From Platycnemis pennipes (taxonomy: Eukaryota > Arthropoda > Insecta > Odonata > Platycnemididae): DNA of 64,000 nt. This document shows, piece by piece, positions 44,326 to 56,425 of the stretch. The stretch lies in assembly GCA_933228895.1 (NCBI GenBank), contig OW121852.1:126475544-126539543 (forward strand). Reading direction: 5' to 3'. Each line of letters opens with the position of its first letter. Position 1 is the first letter of the stretch. The notes beneath the pieces are model-generated. The model was given only the letters and a program-made list of their open reading frames with translations, was not told where the DNA came from and did no database searches. The translations under genes and the position numbers were made by a program.

Positions 44326-47300
44326 TGAACATTATTAATAATGGAATTTTGCAATGACTTTTGAACCTCCGCACTCATTTACTCTGTATATATACCGTAA
44401 GTATCCAAATTATCAGGTCCCAAACAATGAGTATACAACGTTGTTCCGAAGAGGACAATGGGGAATGACTAACTAATATTCGCGATAAATTGGTTATGAT
44501 TAATTTGAGCTATGCTATAGTGAAATATGACCATTTCATCGAGAGTGGTGGAGGAAGCGCCACTTTGATAGTTTATAATAAAAATGTAAAACCCACTAGT
44601 GGAGGGAAATTTAGATATAATATGAGCTGTACTTTTGTCATGATGTACGTAGAATTTCAAGGGCTCCTGCGAAGAGCTTAGATTGTACGACCTCGCCAAT
44701 ATAAGCATTCTCTTTGCTCCACAGTCGTTTTCAAAATACCTCAAATGCGTTGTAAAGTTTGTGGTGTGTTAAGTTTTAAGACGTTAATACAAACGCGAAA
44801 TGGTAAAAATTTCAAATGAAAAATGATGGAGATAATTACGCGGTTCCAAGTTGCATAACTACGGAAAAAATCATAACTCGAAAATTTAATAATGAACTAA
44901 ATGAATAAAGATAAACATTAGAAAGTTAACGCACATAATGCAAAAAGTATAAGTCATATTTTATATAAATTTTCATGCATTTCTTCATTTTAAATTGTAA
45001 TAATAAACTATGAAATTCACGCTTACCTTCAAAACTCTCAAAACGATAGCTATTTTTCATTTTTAACGAAGGAACATTCCTCAACATAATTATTTAGAAA
45101 AATCATTAACAATCGTAAAAAATGGAAATAAATTATGTACTAGTGTTGATTTAACTTGCAAAAACATATACTAATTGGGTTTTTGAAGCATAAAAGCCTC
45201 TAACTCGAGTTTATTTATTTCGCGTGGAGAGTACATACTATGGTTTTTAGTGCGAGCCTAGAAGCTTGAAAATGGACTAAGGATTGAATCACTACTGGTG
45301 AAGCATAGGACAAAAAGACTCGCAAAAATGTTTTGAATGAAGTGGTACCAGTGGATATGGAATATGTAGCACGAGGTTCTGAATATAACCTAATATACAT
45401 ATTGCCGGCTCAAGGAATATCATCTACTAATGGTTGCAACATTTTTTCATAAATAGACGCAATTTATTGTTAAGAATTGTTCGCCGTAGATTTCATTAAT
45501 ACTTTCAATTCATTCTTGGACTCATGTTCTTGCACCAAAGTTAGTATGCGCCATTTTAAGGCGACCAAGGAATAAAATGCTCGAAGTATGAAGCGGCCTC
45601 AGGAAAAAAAATGGGGAAAGATGCGATTCCAGTCACGAAGTTGGACGAAAGGTGTGTATCTGTCTGAGTATTGGAACGTGCGGGTCATATCAATGAAGGG
45701 AGCGATGCTCAAATTATCACGGAAAATATAGAGTTGGCCTACGAAACGATTTGAATGGAGGAAATTGCACCCTATATTGCATTTATACTGCTATTTTAAG
45801 AGATATCAATGCCATTGCACTCAAACCCAAGTAGAAACTCGAGCATTTGGCGTGTGAAATATTTATATGATAAGGATTGAAACAGAATACATGGACTGAT
45901 ATGCTCATTAGGACCATAAAATTAAATTTACTGAACAAGGAAATAGATAGAAACCAGAGGAACATCTCTCAAACTCCCTGAATTTGAAACGAAGACATCA
46001 AACTGGGAATGTGGTACTAAAGCCGGAAAACCAATTTGACCCAAATGTATATGATGACATCAAAATATTAAAAATTAATATGAACCATCTGTAATTTCTT
46101 GCACATATTTTAAATACGATCATTACAGCAAATGGATGAAATATTTAACCTGCAAGCCATGACAAGGTTATGCACAAAATGGCCGCAGGCATGCTCGTGA
46201 CTATTTCACCAATGTTTTCACCAAAGAGATGATTTTATTTCTTAAGAATTAAAAGAATTTTCGAGAATTTCACACCCTTTTAGACCCCATCATCCGCGTA
46301 TACATAGCACCCTGAAAATTGCCACAGCTTATGTTGCAGAGGGTGGCTTCAAACTAGGCAAACACTTTAGTCTATTAACAAATATATTTTGTGCGATACT
46401 AGCCTATGAAATATGTCATTCATATAAAATATTATAATAAATATAAAATATGATTTTTTAAAATTATAATTAAATAATAATTTCAATAAAGATATTTCTT
46501 GATATACTAAAATGAGAGGAAAAATTGAATAAAAGTATTATTAATGCGTGAACAAATGGTATTTGACGGCATGGTGGTGCATTGGGAGGTTTTTATACTG
46601 TAGACTTCATGCGTCTTTCGTAATATTTTTGCGAAGGGCAACGGATTTTGCTCAAGCCTAAATTCATTTACTAAATAACTCCTGCCTCAGTTAATTCACC
46701 CAACTATTATTAACGGATAGGTTCATCCAAATGGCTACTTAAAATCAGCGATTTGTAATAAATTACATCCCTTCAAAAAGCTGATTTTAAAATTTCTAGA
46801 TTAGTACGCCTTTAAAATAAAGTCAACCCATATGTCTTGGGAAAAAACAATGTTTTTACGAACATCATCAATTGAAACCAAATATTTTTTGAAACGTAGC
46901 TCACTGGGATTACAGACTTTTTTAGATGGCTATTTTACTGAGGAGCAGACGCTGTGAGTATTGTACGTGCTTTTGTCCAGGTCCTATTCTTTGGCCTAAT
47001 CAGTATGTGTGGCATCACGAGGGGCAACATTCAATACTCCCACCAGTACAGGTCTAGAAGTCACGAAAACACCAAGGCGAGCCTACCATGGCAATATGTA
47101 TCCTATTTTAGTACCCTTGGGTTCTTTCTCCTGATTCAACCAGACGAATGGTATCAATTCTATCGGCTAAGATACATACATATTCTGCGCCTGGGCTAGT
47201 ATTATGTTGGTTTCGTTTTGGCGTAGATTCAAAAATAAAACCAAATCGATAGGTTGGGAATTTAGCTCTCCCAAATTCAAGCTCTTAAAAAAATAGTTAC

Positions 47301-47660
47301 ATCAGTTAAAGGCATAAAAAAGGTATTGCATAACGTAGGTTCATATCACCTCCAAGGATCCCCCATTTCAAGGAACATTACAGAGAGATTGATGTTAAAG
47401 GAATGCAGATGTTCTTGTGCCGGAGGACAAAGACCGTTTATTGGCCAATTATGCTAAAACAATTATAAGGTTTACATTAGGAATTGATGTATTCATATCC
47501 AACACATATAGAGTTCAATTCCCACATTTTCTACGCATTCCTACTTGGCATTCAAAGATACATAACACGGTAATGTGATCAGGTGAAACGCCTGCAGTGA
47601 TGCAACCCTTCTTTCAAAACTGTATTGCTGGTACGTGGCCCTTCGCAGGCGACATAATAA
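44326..47660. other. Long stretch with no gene or repeat recognised
   Basis: About 3.3 kb of AT-rich DNA with only short frames. A frame at 46954-47199 starts at GTG and has no recognisable motif. It may be intron or intergenic spacer. Confidence 0.4.
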
Positions 47661-47840
47661 GATTATGCCGGCGACGTTTCTGAATAGATGGAGTTATTTC
47701 CGAAGCATAAACGTCAAAGAACACCAAATTATTTTCATTATACTCCATTAGAGGATGCCGGCGACTTTTCTGAATATATGGAGTTATTTCCGAAGTATAA
47801 CCGTCAAAGAACACCAAATTATTTTCATTATACTCCATAT
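47661..47840 (+). repeat. 90-bp tandem duplication
   Basis: Two adjacent 90-bp units (47661-47750 and 47751-47840) start GATTATGCCGGCGAC and GAGGATGCCGGCGAC and differ at about eight positions. As 90 is a multiple of three, frames run through both units on both strands, giving repeated peptides. The duplication touches the start of the non-LTR fragment downstream. Confidence 0.75.
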
Positions 47841-48780
47841 CCGATCCTATACTCCAAATCCACTACGGAGATCTGAAAAGCGAACTGAATCTGAAATTGC
47901 AACGGTTACAGAACTCATGTGTTAGATTAATCCTAAACTTTCGCTGGGTTGAGCACACTTCCCCCCACAGGGAAAAACATAACTGGCTGGATATTTCCTC
48001 TCGGCGGAAATACCTTCTTAGTTTCCTTTAATTTTCCCAGTTCAAAAACAAAACACCGAAATATTAACTTGATCTCTTTCAGCATGCGCCTACAACCAGA
48101 ACCATGATAACACGGAGTGAACCATCTAATCTCTATTTACCATCACTTAGAACTACAAAGTTCCCTAAATCGTTCGTTATCGGATCTACCGTGGCATGGA
48201 ATGCAATTCCTAACGAAATAAAAACTTGTACATCTGTGGAATCATTCAAGTACAAATGTTTTAATTACCTGCTACAGCAGTAATCAAATTATTTATATTC
48301 ACTTTAATGTCACCGTTATTTTATGAGTATGTAATTATTGTCTGTTATTTATGATACATTTTATATTACGTTTTTATTTTTGTTTTTCCTTATTACAAAT
48401 GCAAAATGTCATGTAAATTATACTTTTGATGCTTGGCACTGGAATGGACTGCGGACTTTTCAAGTTGAAATGTAATAGTTACCTGTTACAGCAGAAATCA
48501 AACAACTTATTTTTACTTAAATGTTACAACCAGTTTGTTTTTTTTAGCATGTAATCGATATGTTTGATTCTATGTAAGTTTTCCATCACGTTTTCATTTT
48601 GTTCTTATGTAATATCAATTCAAAATGTCATGTACATTATACATCTGTTAATATGTTTGTTTCTATGTTATTTTTGCATTACTTTTTCATTTTGTTTTTA
48701 TTTAATATCTATTCAAATGTCATTCACATTATACAGTTGTTGCTTTTAGGAGTATGAACCCAGAGCATTAAATAAATCTC
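47841..48780 (+). mobile_element. CR1/Jockey-like C-terminus with repetitive 3' UTR
   Basis: The plus strand encodes GDLKSELNLKLQRLQNSCVR, LILNFRWVEHTSPHREKHNW and LDISSRRKYLL, then after a stop FQHAPTTRTMITRSEPSNLY, LPSLRTTKFPKSFV and GSTVAWNAIPNEIKTCTS. These are the typical closing blocks of CR1/Jockey proteins (LQNSCVR-I, R-K-LL, SF-WN-IP). The 3' UTR (48280-48760) is made of about two and a half diverged repeats of 190-200 bp sharing CAGCAGxAATCAAA and AATGTCATGTAxATTATAC. It ends in an ATCT-rich tail. Confidence 0.75.
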
Positions 48781-48892
48781 TTCTATCTATTTATCTGCTT
48801 CTATTGATATCCAGATACTGAACAACGATATTTATTTAACGTGGCGGTAGTTAAATAGAGAAAAATGTTTGTGTGTTATAGAATTATGTGCA

Positions 48893-48959
48893 AACGTAAC
48901 CACATATAGGTTTAAAATATACCTTTTAGTATATTTTAGACCTATACCGTGGTAACGTA
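48893..48959. repeat. Short perfect-type hairpin, pre-miRNA size
   Basis: The left arm 48893-48922 and the right arm 48929-48959 pair at almost every position around a six-base loop (CTTTTA). At 67 bases this is the length of a miRNA precursor, but short palindromic repeats look the same, and ACCTTTTAGTATAT is repeated just downstream at about 48962. Confidence 0.5.
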
Positions 48960-48961
48960 TG

Positions 48962-49584
48962 TACCTTTTAGTATATGTGACATCTTTGGGTTTAGTTCTT
49001 AAAGTAACCTAGCGAGGTACCAAAGTTCTCAGCAAATGAATGCGTATTACGTGCCCATAGATGAGTTACGTTTTCTACGGTATCTTGAGTAATTGACTGC
49101 CAGGAACTACAATAATATAATATCCATAAAATTTTATTTCACCACGGTGTATCAGAACATATAAATAAACCACGGGGTGTACCACTATCTCCTATTTTAG
49201 CTGATATTTTTATGTGCAACCTAGGGAAGCGACTTTTTACATCTAATCACACACTTTTATCTAATGAAGTGTATTTGATTAAATTAAATCGTTACATTAA
49301 TTTCAATTAAATTAAACCAATATGTTGACAATAATTTTCATACAAAAATTCATTCATTTATTTAATCATTATTTTATGTATATTGAATGAAAGCCCGATT
49401 TAGTCAAACATTTAAAAAAATCTATTAAAAACCTCAGATGATTATTTCAATATTACCCTTTAGGTTCGTGGTAAGGCTTTAAACTGTTTAGACTTGAAAG
49501 TTAACATTACCAATGATCATCATTCCTCCTTCATTTTTATAAAATTAACTTAATTCGATGCAATAATCCCTATTGACTCCTGCC
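48962..49584. other. No gene seen
   Basis: AT-rich; no coding or repeat match. Confidence 0.4.
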
Positions 49585-50300
49585 ACCAACAATTGCATAA
49601 GCTATCAGCATTCTATTCCATCGTAAATAGAATATTATCCATTCCTAATTCTATCCATTATTATAATGTTGAATTACACACGATTGAAAATATTGCTTAT
49701 AAATATGGGTACAACTACAAATTAATACACAAAATTGTGCGTCTAGAAACTAAACTAGCTCTTCACTTAATTACTGATTTACATGAACCTCAATATGAGA
49801 TTACAGCAAAACACTGGTTCAAAATTTCATTTGTTCTTAAAATTTTCCTAATTTTAAGAAATTTACCCTAAATTTCCCGGAGTGTGTTCCGAATGACAAG
49901 TTTAGAATATAATTTTGTAACCCCATAATATAGGGTAGTTCATTATTAATTCTAAAGGTAAATATGTGATCCTAGATAAAACTGGGAATATGTATGCTAA
50001 AAGGTAATAGCAATTATTGTTATGCTACATACATTGGTCAAACTGGACGTACTATCGATACCCGTGTGAAAAAAGGCCAAAATTGTATAATGAAAGTTGA
50101 TTATAGTTCTCTCTTCGTCAAGTATTTGATTGAAGAAGACCACACCAGTGACTTCATCCATAAGGTTTTACACGCCCAGTGCAAAGTTCACTAGTTGAAC
50201 TTCTTTGAACAACTGGAGATGGTGTCAGCTGCTAAAATCGGCACGTCTTTGTTAAATGAATACGTGTTCCCGTCCCACTCTCCCTTCTGGATCTTACCGT
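49585..50300 (+). mobile_element. Penelope-like element remnant, second subfamily
   Basis: The first part (about 49593-49860) reads HKLSAFYSIVNRILSIPNSI, then ENIAYKYGYNYKLIHKIV, the connector after the reverse transcriptase of Penelope-like elements. The second part (about 49994-50194) reads NYCYATYIGQTGRTIDTRVK, a GIY-YIG core with YIGQTGR, followed by a poorly kept remainder and, past a stop, FFEQLEMVSA and SLLNEY. The sequence between the two parts is frameshifted. The wording differs from the elements at 20691 and 53738, so a separate lineage is represented. Confidence 0.7.
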
Positions 50301-50555
50301 TTTTCTCTTCTCCGACCTGGCTCAACTTTCCTACACAGCATTTCCCCCCACCTTCCCTCCCCATCCGGCCAAGTCACATATACGAACTTCTATACACATA
50401 TATCTTGATCGGTGTCTATAAAATGTCTGTGAAACCTTACCAAGTGTTTCCCCTACTTGTTAAAATAATGCTCCACCAAGTGAATCCTGAAGATGTACTT
50501 TTCAAATCAAATTAATTACCTCCCAGTAAAGTTACTTTTGTATTACACTAGTTTT
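50301..50555. other. No gene seen
   Basis: Possible 3' UTR of the Penelope-like remnant; nothing diagnostic. Confidence 0.35.
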
Positions 50556-50640
50556 GAGTCAATAGTACATTTTTGGTGATCTTCGCCCCCTGCCACACAC
50601 CCTCTCTGTGTACTTTAGGATATCGTATACATGTAGATGT
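50556..50640 (+). mobile_element. CR1-like 3' tail fragment
   Basis: TTTGGTGATCTTCGCCCCCT, then GCCACACACCCTCTCTGTG and an ending ATGTAGATG are the last 80 bases of the GTAGAT-tailed CR1-like family. No coding part is attached. Confidence 0.65.
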
Positions 50641-53599
50641 GAATACGGCTCCTCTGATGCCCATTTGTACCCACTTAAATGGATACTTAGGCTGGGATTA
50701 CTTCATCTCCACAAAAATCACCTTTCCAGATTTCATCGCTTAAAGTTCTCCTCATTCCTTGATCTAAACATGTTTAATTAGGATTTTGCTCATATTTTTC
50801 GTAGAAGTAATGAGAAGTTCGATAATAAAAATAACATGCATGCATACAAATATTTTAGTACCCACATTTGAAATGTAACCAATCACGGAGAGGTATAAAA
50901 TCTTTTACTCCAACCTGGCAACTATTTTCCCGTTTCACCTACCATTTGGCCTCTTCACGTAAACTACGCAATATTCTGTAGAAGATTCATGCGTTACAAT
51001 AACTACGTAAGTTAGGAGTTGATGTTTCATTGCCCGAAGGGTTCATTGTAGCGTGATTTTGCTTGAAAACACATCCAGCACCATCTCCAAATGTTGCACA
51101 GATTCCAATACACGATTTCCTCTGCATGTCATCTCAACATGATATATATTTAACGACATATAACGACAACCTCGCAAAGCTTTAGACATATTTATAAAAA
51201 GAAAATTACAACGTCTGACATTCCAAATGTATTGCCTCCCAGTAAAGGTGATTCAAACTCGATGCATTTCAAATACACAAGCAACCATGTTGCAACGAAA
51301 ACAACCACAACCCTCCAGAAATTGTTATGGCAATGGATATTTTAATGGCCTTTAGCCGGCGTTTTCAAATTCCCAACGTTTTGGAAGCTTCGATAATCGA
51401 AATCAGCATGTCGTTTTTCACGAGAATGCTCGATAATCCCCGAAATAGGTTATTTTGTATAGCTGCCGTTAAAAAGCTCTAGAAATTGGCGTAAAGGTGA
51501 ACGTTAATAATCGTATATTCGGTAGAAAAGGCTGAGGAATTGGCGTTCGTAGCCCCGAAGGCGCGGTCATAGGCTTTCAGAACGTTTTAGGAAGGTTTGA
51601 AGACGCTCTAATACATAAAAGGTTGGCGCAAACACTAAAGGTCGTAATTATATGTTTTAAATGGAGATTTACCGACATTTTGTGAACAATAAATTTCTTA
51701 CCTTGAGCGCCACACAGAGCTAAAATAATACGGGTAACAGTTTGCCTTTTTTTCTTTCATGCATATTTCAGATATCTCAATATTATATAGTGTATATTAC
51801 TCAAAACTTGATTTAATAAAATCTTATGGTACACCGTGAATTTTTATGCATTCCTCACGGTATATTAACTTTCCAAATTTCATTACAGCATTTTATGTAT
51901 TAAATCAAACATTTAAACATTAGAAGAGATTACCCTTTATATAAATATTTAAGAAGTACTTCAAAGTTTCATATTTGTGATTTTTACTCTATATTTCACC
52001 TAGAAAATGTCTAATCCATCAGTCTTTACTGATCTTTGCTCAGTATCAAAGGCACGATGCGTGAAAACATTTCTCCAATTCCGTACGATCATTGGTCGAA
52101 TAAGCGTGTCTGAAATCATATTGAAGTTTGTAGTAATAGAGAAACTGTTGCTTCGTTTAATCTCATTTCTCTCCTCCTTGGAGAAGCTAATACCTATATT
52201 GCTCACATGTGTAGGAAAAATTGACTAAAGCATTATCAATTCCGATATCCGCATACTCTGATTCAAAATTCATATTGCTCTTTTCAATTCACACTTCATA
52301 TCAGATTCTGATTGAAAAAATATCGTAAGGCCATCTTTTTAAAGGGAATCTTTTTACGCAGTCAATTTTTTTTAGATTAGGGAACAAGAAAGCGAATAAA
52401 AATACACTAGTACGGTTGGGTAGGAGTTCCCGCGCAGAACGTCTTCTCGTGGCAAACTATGTGACTAAATTTGGAATAGTGAATCGAAAAGGTCATGCCA
52501 ATTAATTCCCAAAGAACTTACCTTGTGATAAGGAATCCTCCGACACGATCATCGCTCAGTTGATCTCCGTAGTTTATGGACCCTCTCGTGAAAAAACTGA
52601 GAAGAGAATGGAAACAATGTCGTCAGTTGAGAAAATGAAGGTCCCAATGGAAGCATGTATTTTAAATTTTCGAGGTGTTAAAAGGTACATACACGGTACA
52701 GGCAAGAAAAATTAACTAAATATTAATTTGTAAAAGAAGGGATATAATATGTGGAGTTTTGAATCACGTAAAATATTTGTTTAAAATATTCAAACCATTT
52801 ATCACTGATGGAAAAAATAACAGCGCCGTACTCTAGGGGGTATAACGTTCCACATTGAACACAAGTCCAATTTTGAATCATTGAGATGCCTTTATTGGAC
52901 AACTCAACCCATTATGTTAGTTATTGCCGTAATAAATTCCTGTGATACAACATTGGAGAGGATATTGTCTCCCCCATCCTGATGAGCAGTTTTCATTCAA
53001 CATTGGAGTTTAGTGGTTGGATTGGCCAACTCTGTCATTATCAATCAGGCTTAATTCTATACTTAACATAAAACCATGGATAAATAAGGCTTGTTCATTT
53101 GCCTCAATTTCTGTTATGCTCCACGACATCACACTAGAAACAGTTAATATTTTGAGAAGAACCCACCTAATATAACCTTTGGGGTTAAAGCGTTACGAAT
53201 CTTTAAATCTTCCAATATAGGTCCACAATAATTGTCAATTTTTACGGTAAATCAATTTATTGATAAAGTTCGCCAGTCAATATTGGTTTACCACTCAAGT
53301 GAGAAATAATAGAGACTCCTGCATGTTGAGTGTTGAAGGCATTTTTCTCGATCCCTAGAGGCACAAGAGACAAAAATTATAATTAAAGCCACTCCTCATG
53401 GTTGACGAGAATTGCATTATCAGTGCGTTCCGCCAATTAATGGATCCGCCAATCTTAGAAGAACAGGAACGTTTTTTTCAATTTGAGGATTTTTTTATAT
53501 TTTCAAGAAGACTTGTTTCTCTATTTATAAGCGCTTCCCTGCTCGTTAAGTTTATAAACTGTAGGTTGAATAGTCATCAGTGAACCTGAAACATTTTCA
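50641..53599. other. Long stretch with no gene or repeat recognised
   Basis: Almost 3 kb without a recognisable element. Short frames at 52000-52228 occur on both strands and 53398-53583 on the plus strand, all without motif support. Confidence 0.4.
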
Positions 53600-55165
53600 T
53601 AATACTATCATCATCATCATCGGTCAACAATCCTAGGATTGGTTTGACGCAGCCCTCCACTCGATTCTTCTATCGGCCAACCTCTTCATATTGACGTAGC
53701 TCCTCTCTTTTATATCCTTCACAGCCTGCTCCATATAACTAATAACTGTTTTTGGGGTTATCCGCGTTGTTAGTTAAAAAGTAGCCAACGTTTCTTCTCC
53801 TTTGCCGGAGACCTCCTCAGGGCTAATGAGTGACCAGAGCATTATGAATCAATTTATATGCTCATGGTGGGGAAGGGGGGAAGGGAAAGGAGGGAGGGGG
53901 GGGAGGAGAAGGGTGTTGTGGAAAATTCTGGATTGTTCTTTCCTTATTTTTGGCTATAACAGGGAGCCAGGAGCTGCTGATCGCTTGCCCTTGGTCTCTG
54001 TTGAAATTCCTGGGGTGTTTCCTTATTTCCAGGGCTTCCCTAAAACTCCTTGTTTTGAAGTGCCTGCCCTTGGCCAGGATTATCGGCTTCTCGATTTTGA
54101 TGCCGTGGCCTTGTGCTGCATGCTCGGTGAATGCTGACTTCTCTTGGTGCCCTACTGGGCGTATGGTGGCACTATGCTCTTTGACTCTCTGCTTAATTGT
54201 CCACCCTGTTTCACCCACGTAGACCTTATCACATGCTCCGTATTTCAGCAAGTATACACCTTCTGTTTCTAATTTTTCTTTTTTTGTGCTCCATATACCT
54301 CATACGAGGCCTGACTTTTCCATTCTTCCCGTTCACTTTTCCCTCAAGGATTGTCTTCATCATTCCATCGTGTCTTAAGATATGCCCGATTAAGTTGTCC
54401 CTTCTTCTTTTTAGAGTTGAAAGCTGACTTCTCTTTCTTCCCACTTTTCTTAGGACTTCTTCGTTTGTCACACAATCGATCCATTATATCTTCATCATTC
54501 TTCGGTAGCACCATATTTCAAATTCTTCCAGCCTGGACTTCTCTGCTGCTGTTATTGTCCATGCTTCACTGACATACAGTAGAATACTCCAGATGCATGT
54601 TCTAATGAAATGTTTCCTCACTTCAACGCTTGTATTTGCAGCTGTTAGCAGAATCTTCTTCTGGTAAAATGCCCTTTTTGCTTGGGCAATTCTACTGGCA
54701 ATTTCTCTTTTACTTCGTCCATCGCTGGTTACTCGGCTTCGCAGGTGGCAGAACTCTTCCACCTCCTCGATTTTTTGTGTTCCTAGTTTAATATTGGTCC
54801 TGGCTTCCTTTATTCTACTGCATACCTTAGTTTTCTTTTTAACGTTCTTCAGATGATAACTGATCATTGTTCTTTCCGTATTTCCTAGTGTCTTCTTTAA
54901 ATCTCCTTCTGTTTCTGCCATGACTGCTATGTCATCGGCGAATCGTAGAATGTTGATTTTCTCCCCGTGGATATTCACTCCCGGAGACTTTTCTTTGACT
55001 TCTTGGATGGCTTTCTCGATGTAGACATTGAATAATACGGAAGACAGTGCACATTCTTGCCTCATTCCTTTCTTTATGCTTGCTTCCGTACTGCTGGGTC
55101 CTGATTTGATTATGGCCACCTGGTTTTTATACCAGCTGTGGATAAATCTTCGGTCATACACTCAT
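53600..55165 (-). mobile_element. RTE-like copy G, interrupted by a Penelope-like insertion
   Basis: The longest retained part of this family. From the right, the minus strand reads RRFIHSWYKNQVAIIKSGPS, MRQECALSSVLFNVYIEKAI, LRFADDIAVMAE (motif C), CHLRSRVTSDGRSKREIASR, AFYQKKILLTAANTSVEVRK, LLYVSEAWTITAAEKSRLEE and FEIWCYRRMMKI, all in one 225-codon frame. After a frame break come VTNEEVLRKVGRKRS and LIGHILRHDGMMKTILEGKV. The C-terminal 45 codons lie beyond the 549-bp insertion, at 53610-53737, ending with RRIEWRAASNQS and an (ATC)n tail. The first RT motifs and the endonuclease are missing. No clear target duplication is visible. Confidence 0.85.
53738..54286 (-). mobile_element. Penelope-like insertion with 11-bp target duplication
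   Basis: TGCTCCATATA occurs at 53727-53737 and again at 54287-54297, and joining the flanks there restores the RTE-like reading. The minus strand encodes GVYLLKYGACDKVYVGETGW, TIKQRVKEHSA, KSAFTEHAAQGHGIKIEKP, then REALEIRKHPRNFNRDQG. This is a GIY-YIG nuclease domain with its REALEI glutamate block, truncated upstream of GVY. The 3' UTR (53738-53870) has GAGGAGGTCTCCGGCAAAGG and GAAACGTTGGC, as in other Penelope-like 3' ends. A CCT/CCC-rich stretch follows the domain. Confidence 0.85.
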
Positions 55166-55454
55166 TATATCTGGCCCTTAAAACGATTCAGAATTAATAA
55201 ATTAATATATTTTGAGACATTCCTAACCAATCAATGATTATTACTTTTCTAAGTATACTTTAGCTACACAGGTCTGGTGGAACTATAGGTAACACTTCTG
55301 TCTAATATTTACCATAGTACCTCTTAAAATAAATATCTATGCGTAATGCATATTAGGTGAGTACACGATCCCTACCAAACACATCTAGGTGACTTTCTGA
55401 GAAATCCGTAGATGTAGAGGTAAACGCAGTTTGAGAAATATATCTTTAACATTA
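55166..55454. other. No gene seen
   Basis: AT-rich spacer. Confidence 0.35.
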
Positions 55455-55530
55455 ACAAGAACCCTTGACAATGACATGGGAGTGTCGAAACCGGTAGGGT
55501 GTCTCGGATAAAAGTGTGAAAAAATACAAA
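55455..55530 (+). repeat. Penelope-type or hairpin-MITE 3' end fragment
   Basis: CCTTGACAATGACATGGGAG, then TGTCGAAACCGGTAGG and AAAAGTGTG parallels one arm of the hairpin MITEs (TTGATAATGAC, GTCGAAACCTAGGTCGG, AAAGTGT). The second arm is missing. Confidence 0.45.
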
Positions 55531-56159
55531 GTTAAGTTTCTCTTACACTATGTCAATTTTTCACAAAGTATCGCCTTATTCAATTCAATCAACAAGATAG
55601 CGGTTTTTGTTGAACTCTTAAGTGTTGAACCGCAACAGAAAATTCATTAACATATGTACCATTTACTCACGTCTCAAAGAAAAGAGAAACGATTCACAGA
55701 GCATGTCGTCGGATGATCGCCTTTTCTTGGGAGGGAGAATTTTGCTTTGTGGCTTCGGAGATCCGCGGGAGTGGAATTTTCTTCCTTCGGATTCCTCGGA
55801 GATGGATGGCCTCGACGTGCCAAGAATAAGGAAGGGAGACCGGGATTTCACGTCTGCCAAGGAGGCCCGCGAAAATCCTCAGCGACGAGTGCCGCGAAAG
55901 ACGCAAACAGGACACGGAGCGTGCTTACTTTAGTGCGGGGGGGGGGGGGGGCAGTAAGTCAACTCGACATCAACATCATCATCATCATCATAACTGATAG
56001 CGGAGCGAAGATTCACTTAAATCCACGAGGATATTTTTTTTTGTACGAAGATTGATGGTAGGCTGCACGGCATAAGCAACGAGGGTCTTTAACATCACAA
56101 GGCGGAATCTCACATCATAACATCTTTCGCTCTGGGAAGATATTCCAACCTTCTTACAA
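55531..56159. other. GC-richer patch and CAT microsatellite, no gene assigned
   Basis: At 55700-55920 several frames overlap on both strands with no known motif. A run of about 15 G lies at 55937-55951 and a CATCATCAT microsatellite at about 55968-55990. Confidence 0.35.
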
Positions 56160-56425
56160 CAAGATTGTCGTACTGATTGATTCAAAACGTCATTTTTCCC
56201 CCTTATATAAGAGAACAGAAGGCAGCATAGCAAAGGGATAGAAGTAGGGGAAATATTTTAGAGTAGTGTATATTACATGTATTAAAAATCAATCCCTTAT
56301 TACTATACAAAACATTAATACTAATCCTTTTCACTTCATAATATGTAGTGCATGTTTGGTGAGAATTTACCCCCTGCCACACGCCTTTATGGTGGCTTGC
56401 AGGGTATTATGTAGATGTATATGAA
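56160..56425 (+). mobile_element. CR1-like 3' fragment J4
   Basis: The protein end is degraded (DSKRHFSPLI, REQKAA) and is followed by GCAAAGGGATAG, ATTTTAGAGTAG, GCATGTTTGGTGAGAATTTA, CCCTGCCACACG and GTGGCTTGCAGGGTATTATG, with the GTAGATG terminus at about 56410-56425. It joins GC-richer DNA on its left. Confidence 0.7.

Noticed and set aside
46954..47199. 81-codon plus-strand frame with a hydrophobic start
   Set aside because: The start is a GTG, no upstream context or homology supports it, and the signal-like segment is within reach of chance in AT-rich DNA.
55622..56055. Overlapping frames near the G-run and CAT microsatellite
   Set aside because: Several frames on both strands with no agreement or motif; part overlaps low-complexity DNA.
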